This document shows positions 54,905-64,000 of a stretch of DNA of 64,000 nucleotides, piece by piece. The notes beneath the pieces were generated by a model, which was not told the origin of the DNA, ran no database searches, and saw only the letters and a program-made list of their open reading frames with translations. The translations under genes were made by a program, and so were the position numbers. Position 1 is the stretch's first letter, and every line of letters starts with the position of its first letter. The DNA lies in contig OZ038452.1 of NCBI GenBank assembly GCA_964036195.1, positions 22,641,785-22,705,784 on the forward strand. The letters run 5' to 3'. This stretch comes from Sphaerolaimus hirsutus. Taxonomy: Eukaryota > Nematoda > Chromadorea > Monhysterida > Sphaerolaimidae.

Positions 54905-55384
54905 GTATTTACACACATATCATGCCTCAATTTATTTTGATCTCACAACATGAAATGCTGATATACTTTACATTGTAAGTGTAAGGTAAAGAAAAACAAC
55001 CATTTTTACACAGACACCACAGTCCACAGCGTGCGGTAAAATAAACATGAAATTTTGACACTTTATGTATATAAACATTCACATGCAGTCACACAAGATC
55101 GATACGTTATCGATACCCATCGATGCGCATCGATTAAAAATTAAGACATCTTCATTCTTTGCATTCATTGAATAAAAATGGTGCGCTAGGGGGAAATTGA
55201 TTAAAAATGGTGCGCCGTGAAAATGACCGCAAATGCGAATTAGACGCGACATATTCGTGAAAGAAAACATATTCATGAATTGTGAAGAAAAAGTGGCTCA
55301 AATGGTGCTTTGGTGTTTGACACCAAAATCTTAGCGGCTTCTACAAAATTCTGTGAGTGAACAAGTGACAAGAAAAGTGGTGAG

Positions 55385-55533
55385 CAGGGTTGGTTTTAGT
55401 TAATATATTTTTACTGAATTTTTTAAAATTGTATTTATTTTTATTTTATTCATGTTTCATTTTATTTTAATCTTCAATTTTCCATTTAATTTATATTTTA
55501 TTTTTATTGTTTTCTGAGATTTTGCCAACCCTG
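55385..55533. mobile_element. 149-bp hAT-type MITE CAGGGTTGG
   Basis: CAGGGTTGGTTTTAGTTAAT to GATTTTGCCAACCCTG, flanked by GTGGTGAG and ATGGTGAG (7 of 8). A short relative of 14861-15886. Confidence 0.85.
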
Positions 55534-56434
55534 ATGGTGAGTAATAACCAATTGTAAGTGAAGTTATGAGTGGTGAGTCGAGTAGCAAGCAAGTAAACTT
55601 CACCAAATATATCCAGAAAATACTTATAAAGTTTAGATGTCAGTTGACATTCCACTTAAAATTTTGTGTATCACACCATTTTTCTTTTCACTTGTTTCAT
55701 TTTTGGAGTTTGTACAATATCACCTGGCTTGGATCCACACCAGTCAACTTAGCTAAATACACCAAATTTGGCTAGGCTTCAGAAAACCTTTTAAACGACT
55801 AAAACAGGTACCTATTTATAATAGGGTAAGCAATCAATCCCCCATGGAAATAAACATTTGCAAGCTACTTGACTACCTTTAAAAATTCACAAGTTTACCG
55901 CCTCGCAATTGTCTATTATGGAATGAAGATGGATGTGCGCATGCATATTTGGTATGTCCCAGAACTAGTGGGACAGCTAATCTTTCTCAGTTAAGACCTC
56001 ATTGCAATTCAATTTATTCCAGGTACAAGCAGAATCTGTGAAATGATTATTCCTTAAACTGAAACTTGTGAAAGAATGAGGTTATTTTATGACATTTTCA
56101 GAATCATTTATTTGTGTACACTTACCCTTGTAATGGTACCTATACTGAAAATGCTCTTGTAATGGTATACTGAAAATGGCATAAAATGATAATGCCATGT
56201 TCTTTCAAAAACATGTGTCAAAAACAGTGATTGCAAACACATGTCAAAAACAGCTCATGTCAAGTACCATATATCCTTGAACAACCCGCAAGGAGTTGCC
56301 TCATTTCAAACACATTTTGTACTCAATTGCTATAGAACTATTTCTATGTGCACATTCTTATGTTTACATTGGTTATGTACACTCCAGTTATGTGTTGAGT
56401 ACAGTTTCAATGGGGTTCACAAATTTGTGTTAAG
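55534..56434. other. Gene-free stretch
   Basis: AT-rich, with one solo ACCATATATCCTTGAACAAC end near 56267. Nothing else recognised. Confidence 0.4.
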
Positions 56435-56954
56435 CAAGGGTCTCCAATTGCGGGGGGGGGGGGTTGTGGCGGGGGGGGGGTACCCACCCCCCCAAACCGC
56501 CCAGGTATCTATCTATCCCAGAGGATGCTCAGCTATCTATCTATCCCAGAGGCAAAATTTTGGGCTATTACCCCCAACCCCCCTAAATCGCTCAGCTATC
56601 TACCTATCTGGAGTGATTTTTGAGAAACTATTCCCCAATTTTCACTCAAAATCGCTATTTTTCATACCATTTAAAGATTTACACCTCCAAAATCAATAGT
56701 TCTTGTTCCTATTTACCTATGTTTGGCTATTTTTAGTACTATATGCTCTTGTATACCCATTTTGAGCTTTTTACACCTACTTTTAGCGATGTTTATCCCA
56801 TTTCTTCCTTCTACACCCTGAAAAAGCCTATATATCAAACCCCCACAACCCCCAACCACCCCCAAATTTTTCTCCAGCTATCTATCTATCCTGGAGGCGG
56901 CTCAGCTATCTACCCGACCCCCTGGAGGGAGAGTCAAAATCTAGGAGACCCCTG
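56435..56954. mobile_element. CAAGGGTCTCC hAT-like element with CAGCTATCTATC repeats
   Basis: Begins CAAGGGTCTCCAATTG and ends CTAGGAGACCCCTG. Four internal CTCAGCTATCTATCTATC units are each followed by a C- or G-rich block. The flanks share GTTAAG but not at the exact 8-bp spacing, so the boundary is approximate. Same family as 62962-63475. Confidence 0.8.
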
Positions 56955-58038
56955 CTGTTTGTTAAGTACAGCAAATATCTGTATTGGGGGTTCACAATTT
57001 CCCTGGCCCACTCAGACCCAGGTGTACTTTGAGGGAGTTTATTCAAGGGGGTTATTTTTAGGGATCAATTCAATGGGGGTTTAATCAATGACACATCATT
57101 ACAATTTTTTATATATTTGCACTTGCATACTAAGTTTTTTTTCAAACATGCTGCAGAGAGAAAATCACTTTTCGCTGAGTTTATATTCCATGCTACATCT
57201 AAATATGAAAAAAAGAATTGGCTTGAAGTAAAACTAACTGTCTCAAAACTTCTGGGACAAACTTTTCAAAGTATCTTCCATCCTATTTGTTCTACCCTTC
57301 TTGTCTTTGCGCATGCAATTCTCAGTTTGACAAATTAGTATGTATTTTAGTAACTGGACTTAATCCATCTGGTGCGTGTAGCACTTTTATTTGAAAATGT
57401 AGTACCTATTCATATTTGTATTCATTACACTGAACAAAGCATGGAAAAATACACCATCTTACAATGAAACTGCAACTATGTTTTACGGTACACGCCATAG
57501 TATTTACCTTTTGGAAAAATAATTTTTTTGGAACTATGAGCTGTCAAATGAAATAATGAAGTGATGCTTTTATTTTTTACATGAATTTAAGGTTACAAAG
57601 TCGTCACGATAAATCACAGAGAAGTGATCTCTTCACGATTCGGAAAAATTATATTTAGATAAATTTCCCATGTAAGAAAGCGCTTTGTGTAAGAAAGAAA
57701 GTAAACACCGTGTGTATAAAAACGACAATCTAAAATTGCTAATTCTCTCAATTTTAAGTTCATAAAAATAGTCCAAACTGAACAGGGCCAAAAATCCAAT
57801 CAGAACGTAATTTATGCACACGTAAGGTGCCCGACAGGCGAATGAGCATATAATTTTAGCGCTTACATGCGCCTAGGGCGCCATATTTGAATTTGGTGTG
57901 GTTGAATCTGGCTCCAGGAGTCACTGCGGCACCAAATGGCACCAGACAATCAACTGAACCACACATCAATTATACAGCGGTCTCACTGTGTCAATGCATG
58001 TTGTCACCGTGTGACATTGTCTGTTCAGAGTCAGTGTA
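56955..58038. other. Gene-free stretch
   Basis: No recognised gene or element. Confidence 0.4.
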
Positions 58039-58640
58039 CAGGGTGGTTCATAAATACAAAATATTTTTATTATTGAACTTGTGGGGAGGTTGGGTTGTTG
58101 TAGTGCTTATATGCATGTTCACTTTGAAAACTTATCCACTACAGAAACTGAAGATGTTAGAAAGGGACTTTGAATAAAATAGTTATTTTATGCCATTTTC
58201 AGAATTTTCATCAAGATAAACTGTTGACAAACAAACATTTTATGACATTTCCCCAAATTTTATAAAGGATCAGTTTACAGAGTAGCTTGAACTGAGGTCT
58301 AGACCACTGCTCAAAATAAACTGGGCATGCAACTCAAAGGCATGCATGGATTGTTTGGAAGGGTTTTTGGAACTTAAATCACAAAATTGCTTCCAAAATT
58401 GGTGGAGCTGTTTATGAACCAAGCAGCATACTTTGAATGGTTTATGAAATAATTTAAGTGTCTGTGACCACAGTGAGGTGTCTTCAAAACAGCACTGCAC
58501 TTTGGTGTGAGTAAAGACACTTCAGGTTGCTTCACTGTGCATAACACACCCTTGCTGTGCTTGTTTACCCAAAATCAACTTCCTCCCTCCCACCATTTGA
58601 AAAAAAATCCCAGATATTGACTTTACTGAACCACCCTGTT
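58039..58640. repeat. CAGGGTGGTTCA inverted-repeat element
   Basis: CAGGGTGGTTCATAAATAC at the left and GACTTTACTGAACCACCCTG at the right are inverted over about 12 bases. No matching target duplication was found. The frames inside show no transposase signature. Confidence 0.5.
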
Positions 58641-60415
58641 CTTGGTTGAGTTTCAGCCTAGCTAACTTCAGGCACTAGTAATAGGCATGTGCAAATTGGA
58701 ACATTGCTCCCAGTGGACATAGAAATTTCATTCCCGCAATATTTACAGGGTGTCAATTAGTGACCAACTGCATGTGCATGTAAAACCACATGAATAAAGT
58801 CAAAATGAACAAAAGATGGCATGTTGACTTTAGAATCTTGAGGATAGTAATAGTATAAATATTATGGAGGTGTACATATATTTATCATATTTACACATAA
58901 AAATTAGTTAAATGATTGTGCAAGCTAATTCTGTTTACTGATTTTTTTTGTAAACTGCCATTTTTGTATTCATTTGAAAATGACGTTATTTTATGACATC
59001 TTTAGAGTTCCTAATTAGTGCACAGTTGCCATTAACAAATAGGAGTCCTGAAAATGAAATAAAATGATATTGTTTTTTCAAGAACGCTTTCCAAATTTTC
59101 AATTTCCAAAAAAAAATCAGTTGACAAAATGAGCTTGCGCAGAGACTAAGATAATAAGCTACTATCCCATGTACTTTTCAGGAATACCCAACAAAATTAA
59201 TCCATGCCACAGGCAAAAATGCAGCTACAAAAGCAACAGTAAATAGCATACTGTTGAAAGGAAGATAAAAACTGCTAGAATTGTTTGAGAGCATGAAAAT
59301 GTAAATGCAAATGTGAATGCAAATGGAAAAATGCATTTAAGTGTATGTACATATGTTCATGCATTAGCTAAATAAAAGTGATAGCTTGTCAAACTGTGTA
59401 AAAATGGGTGTACCTTGTTACAAATTACTTCCTATTTGAATATCTTGTCACATGCAGAAAAATAAATCACTGATGTTTTCAACATGAAAATGTCTGATTT
59501 AAATGATAGAAACAGATCAAAATGAAAAGCTATGAAAAGATTGCAGGAAGGAAACCAATGCTTTTTGTTTTCCTCAAAATTTATCCATATCATTTTGAAT
59601 GAAAATTGTGACATATAAATAGAAAAACATCCTTGAAAAACATTCTGTTAACTATTCAGAATATCATTCATGTCTGCAGCCGAAGCAAAAACACTATTTC
59701 CCATACATGTTAGCCTATATTTTGTCCATAGTTTGCATCAATTCACTTCCTGTAACATGACATTAGAAAAAAGGCCATGCTCTTTTGTGTTCAACATTGC
59801 AAAGACATTTGAATATTGCTTTTCAGCTATCTACACATTGTTATATACGTCAAGAAAAAGACACTGCATAAAAACTGCCTATATAAATATGAGAAACATT
59901 TTGCCTTTGTTCAAAATTATGACAAGAGAGTAAAATGAAGGAAATGCATGCACATTTGCACATTGCATTTGCAAAAAGCTGGACGTTTATCATGCGATTT
60001 AGTGGTAAATAAGCTAAACATTTTGCACCAGATAAATTTTTCGTTTGTTGACAAAGTGACAAAGTTTTGAAGGACTTTTTCAAATATTTAGGTGACATTA
60101 AAATTCCGCCCATATTCAAACGATGACAAATATTCTGCGCACGGCAGTAATGTTCCAAAAACAGTTACCTATGAAATTATCTACTCGTGTATGATAATAC
60201 ATAAGAATATGCAGATATAAATCCATCAAAAAGATATACATGATCATCAAATAAATTTGCCAAAATACACACGCAAAGCACAACCACCATTACCTAATTT
60301 CGCAATTGGACAAGTGGTAAGTAAGCGTGGAAGAGTGGTAAGCAAACTAATGTGACAAGTAGATTTTACAATGCCAAGTAAATTTGACATTAAATACTCC
60401 TCACTTATAATACAT
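58641..60415. other. Gene-free stretch
   Basis: AT-rich, repeat-poor compared with the rest of the window. No exon recognised. Confidence 0.4.
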
Positions 60416-60487
60416 CTACTTACCACTTGTCTCGCCACTCACAACGTAACTTAGCACTTTACTTGTCACTTGACCACTTGCAGAATC

Positions 60488-60660
60488 GACACCACAGTTC
60501 CCACACGACAAAACATAAGTTCCAAACACGCCATTCATCTTGCTGTGATCCCAGAACAATGTAAAACATGGCTCCAAATTGATCCCAAAGGAATTGTGGC
60601 ACTTGTAGCCACAAACAGAGATATTCCAAGTTTCAGCTGTGGCTTCACAGGCATTTATGT
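60488..60660 (-). CDS. Unassigned Cys-rich open segment (possible exon)
   Basis: On the minus strand this reads as a compact Cys-rich segment: ISVCGYKCHNSFG, a Cys after a Pro, then GVFGTYVLSCGNCG (six Cys in about 50 residues). A possible acceptor GAAGCCACAG lies upstream and a weak donor downstream. The plus strand is also open, with a good acceptor (CCACTTGCAG) and donor (TAT|GTATGT). I recognise no family on either strand. It may be an exon of a gene outside the window or chance. Confidence 0.3.
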
Positions 60661-61280
60661 ATGTGAAATTGAGATGCATGTTTGTCTGTTTGTGTGTAGA
60701 TGTATGTATTTATATGTATGTGATGGGATATGAGTTCATGTTGAATGCACTTCACTTGGTACCGCAACAAGTGTTTCCTTACATGTGTAGTCACTGTGTT
60801 TATCTGTACTGTACGGTGCATCGAGAGAACATAAAATTTGTAAATATGGGAGAAACATTTTCCAATCGTTTGAATCGAATTCTGCATCACTTTTATCAGT
60901 GAATACTTCACACAAAACAACATGAAGTACCTACATAAAAAGCTGTGATGAAAACATTAAGTGAAACTTTCTGCTTTGAAAAGGAATATCTAAATCTGCC
61001 GACTCCACAATAAATATATGCTACATATTTATGCAACATTATCACTTTCACAGCAAAATAATGCATCTTGCGGCATCAAATGACACAAGAAAATTGGGAA
61101 GAGCCATCTTTCTTCACAAGATGGATGCATTGTAAAAATGGTAGTATTTAAGTAGGTATGTCCGTTCCAGTATTAGTGACCAGCATTGAAAAAATGTGCG
61201 ATTATGAGAGAAGAATCCAAATAAATCATGCATAAATGAGGTATTTTTTATATTTTCTTCTTTGAAATAAAATATAACTA

Positions 61281-61672
61281 CCGTAATTCCTCGAATAAGT
61301 CCCCCCTCGAATAACTCTCCCTCGAATACCCCCCCCCCCCTGTAAACTGACTGAGGAAAAAAAACTCCCCCCCCTCGAATAACTCCCTCACTTTTATGTG
61401 TGGAAAAGAAGTCCACGTATAAAAAACGTATGTATGTATATGTTCATTAAAAGTATTCATTATTTTGCAATTGATGCACACTAGCATTGATTTCATCGCA
61501 TGAATTACGGAATTTCTATTCTGGCTTGGACGTTTATGCAACCTGCTGAACCCCATTCAGATGATATATTGATCATTCAGTCCGACGAAAAAAAACCTCC
61601 CCCCCCCCTAGAATATATCCCCTCAAAAAATTCGGAGGAAAAAGTAACCCCCCAGGGGACTTATTCGAGGAT
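61281..61672. repeat. CCGTAATTCCTCG MITE
   Basis: CCGTAATTCCTCGAATAAGTC at the left, GACTTATTCGAGGATGG at the right, with internal TCGAATAACTCCC blocks. The right terminus is degenerate. Confidence 0.65.
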
Positions 61673-61904
61673 GGTGAATCTCTCCAGAAAAAAACACAGA
61701 AAACATAAAAAAAATAAGATTTACAGATATTGTCTGATATTTGAAAATACCTATTTACTCCAACAATTCCGCTGGAGAACTATTTTTTCATCAGACTTTT
61801 TTGAGGGGGACTATTCGAAGGCGGAATCATTCAAGGGGATTGTTTTTCGTCAAATTATTTAAGCATGTTTTTATCAATTCATTTCATGAAATATGCCTTA
61901 TAAC

Positions 61905-61932
61905 TAGTGATGGAAAAGCGCCATGGCGTTCA
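61905..61932. mobile_element. Solo left end of the GCGCC hAT-type MITE
   Basis: TAGTGATGGAAAAGCGCCATG is present, but the sequence becomes unrelated within 30 bases. Confidence 0.55.
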
Positions 61933-62961
61933 GAGCAGACGTTCCACTAATTATGGAACCTTCAAGTTCAAATGCCTGAAGCTCGAATTCACTCTGAATG
62001 TAGTAAATGCAAAAATACATGGGAAATGGAGAAAATAAAGATAGGTAAAACTCATTCATCAGCTTGTGTGGCTTTTGAAGTAACGAATTTGCACATTTCT
62101 AGGTAAACATTTTGTGTTGTCTGGAATGATTAGCTATAGACAGGGGACCATAAAAGTTTAAGTACAGTGAGTTAAGTCAAGGCAACAAGACAAGTAAATA
62201 TGAAAAAGGACCACCTAAGTTATTTATCAGCCGCTTATCTGTCACAGCTTATCACTTCTCTTATGCTCACTAGCGGAATTGATCACAGTCAGCGTTTTTA
62301 GACAATAAACTAAAATATAATCACAGAATATCTCTCAAAACGAAAATTTTATTGAATCCCTCAGAACAAGCGCGGGAAACATATAAATGAATATAAATGC
62401 AATTTTTCATGTTTTTTTGTTATAAAAAATATTTAATTTATGCTCACTGGAGAGAAAAAAAAACTTGATAATATTTTTTTTCTTTTTTTTCTTGTATTTA
62501 AAAAATCTAAACTTCCTCTGAGTTTTGACATACTAATCCGGGAATTATTAAGATGTATTAAATTTCCTGTTTACTAAGTCTAAGCCCTGATTTTAATTCC
62601 CCTCAGTGTTAAAACGCTAAAAAGGGCACTTAACTAAAGTCAGTGCAATGTCTAAAACATTCGATTAACAGAAATACATACACTAACTTTATATACAGTA
62701 AACGTGTCCACTTTCATTGCAAGTCACGCAATGGGGCATTGTTTTAGCACTGATATTTCCCCAAGTAGTAGGGACTTTATGTCAGAAAACTGGTAATTGA
62801 ATTACGCCATTGCCATGGCGTTTGGCGCCATTGAATAGCGCCAGAGGCGGTGGTGTCATTTCACTGAAAAACTGCTGGTCCGGTGATGCATTTTACAACA
62901 GATTTGGGATATGAACACAATTCGCCGAAAGGTTTGCAACGGGTGAAGGAATACTATATTT
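61933..62961. other. Gene-free stretch
   Basis: AT-rich. One GGCGTTTGGCGCC-type fragment occurs near 62818. Nothing else recognised. Confidence 0.4.
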
Positions 62962-63475
62962 CAGAGGTCTCCTAGGGGGGGGGGGCTGGGGGGGGGGCTG
63001 CCCCCCCCCCAAAATCCGCCAGCTATCTATCTATCCCGGGGGCCGCTCAGCTATCTATCTATCCCGAGGCAAAATTTTTGCCTACTACCCCCAAAGACCC
63101 CCCCCCCAAATCGCTCAGCTATCTATCTATCTTGAGTGGTTTTTGAGAAATTTTGCCCCAAATTTCGCTCAAAATCACTAATTTTTGCACCTTTTTATTG
63201 TTATTCACCTTCATAATCGTACTCTCCGGCTATATGCATGGTTATATGCCTGTTTTTAGCCATTTTAAACCTACTTTTGGCCACTTTTAACTGATTATTA
63301 GCGATTTTTTCCCCTTTCGGCTCTCTATGCACTGACAAAGCCTATATATTTTGCCCCCGCGAGCCCCCCCCCCCCAAGCCCCCCCCCAGAAATTTTTTTC
63401 AGCTATCTATCCCTCCGGAGGAGCGATTTGCTATCTATCCAGCCCCCGCGAGGGCCAAAATCCTGGAGACCCCTG
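62962..63475. mobile_element. CAGAGGTCTCC hAT-type element with CAGCTATCTATC repeats
   Basis: CAGAGGTCTCCTAGG to CCTGGAGACCCCTG, flanked by CTATATTT (62954-62961) and CTGTATTT (63476-63483), an 8-bp duplication with one mismatch. Internal CTCAGCTATCTATCTATC repeats as in 56435-56954. It landed in the terminus of a CCGTATTTCCTCG MITE. Confidence 0.9.
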
Positions 63476-63597
63476 CTGTATTTCCTCGAAATACCCCCCC
63501 CCCTATGAATAAATAACCCCCCCCCCCCTCGAAATACCCCAAAATCCTCACTCTGAAAAGATAAACCCCCTGGGGGTATTTCGAGGAATTACGGTAC
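63476..63597. repeat. CTGTATTTCCTCG MITE
   Basis: CTGTATTTCCTCGAAATACC to GGTATTTCGAGGAATTACGG with C and G runs. The left end was modified by the adjacent hAT-type insertion. Confidence 0.75.
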
Positions 63598-64000
63598 TGT
63601 ATTTTCGTGAATTTCCCCTCTCGAATAACTCCCTAATCTGAGCTAGTTAGATTAGAGCTTATGCCAGAGGTGTTATTTCGAGAAAAAATGGTACAGTGAA
63701 TGGCGGCGCGGCTCCATTTAACCTTCACTACGATTTTTCAACACTGTTTTGAAGCACTATTTCAAAGAAGCCCCATGCATTTCACTGATAATAGCTCCGA
63801 TGTATTTATTTTCCCCACATGATTTCCTTTTGATTACGCATTGACTCTAACTGTGGACGGAAATGGATTTCATTAAAAGTCCATTTTCACTTTACTTCGA
63901 TTGTGCAAGTTTCTTCATTGAAACAAACCCTGGACTTGTGAATGTAGATATATGTAATTTACTGTTTAAAATGATGTTATATAGACTTAATAGAAGTTAC
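63598..64000. other. Gene-free stretch at the window edge
   Basis: Contains a CGAATAACTCCC fragment near 63620 and no other recognisable feature. Confidence 0.4.

Noticed and set aside
57887..58177. 96-codon plus-strand ORF with a hydrophobic run
   Set aside because: It crosses the left terminus of the CAGGGTGGTTCA repeat and has no homology or splice support.

Overview
The window is animal nuclear DNA, most likely from an invertebrate bilaterian. It holds two spliced protein-coding genes with GT-AG introns and a very dense load of short non-autonomous DNA transposons. I saw no bacterial operons, rRNA, tRNA, CRISPR arrays, reverse transcriptase or transposase reading frames. The latrophilin lacks an olfactomedin domain, as invertebrate latrophilins do, and the other receptor is of the neuromedin-U/pyrokinin/CAPA type. 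The species cannot be named from this sequence.

Layout. 1-12.7 kb: no gene; foldback and hAT-type elements, a 310-bp (CTAT)n microsatellite, and MITEs with a CCGTATTTCCTCG terminus. 12.7-20.1 kb, plus strand: a seven-exon class A neuropeptide GPCR (476 aa) whose introns are full of MITEs, including elements nested three deep. 20.1-23.6 kb: the convergent intergenic region with two copies of one ~580-bp inverted-terminal-repeat element and a subterminal-repeat element. 23.6-48.2 kb, minus strand: a complete 22-exon adhesion GPCR of the latrophilin/CIRL type (about 1223 aa: signal peptide, galactose-binding lectin, hormone-receptor motif, GAIN/GPS, 7TM, long Ser/Tyr/Pro-rich tail). Its signal-peptide exon is separated from the rest by a 10.1-kb intron. 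48.2-64 kb: no convincing gene; many hAT-like elements, including two 431-bp sister copies with separate target-site duplications, and one unassigned Cys-rich open segment near 60.5 kb.

Both gene models were assembled by hand. Every exon junction was checked for GT-AG and matching codon phase. The exon lengths sum to multiples of three (1431 and 3672 nt) and the products match the domain order of their families. The two genes share membrane-receptor biology, but nothing in the sequence links their functions. The most notable observations are a latrophilin GPS site with Arg-Leu-Gly where His-Leu-Ser/Thr is expected, perfect or near-perfect 8-bp duplications around more than a dozen MITEs of several families, a 388-bp palindromic insertion 74 bp upstream of latrophilin exon 2, and a hAT-like family whose interior is a GGCGCC-based array in most copies and a GGTGCC-based array in another.
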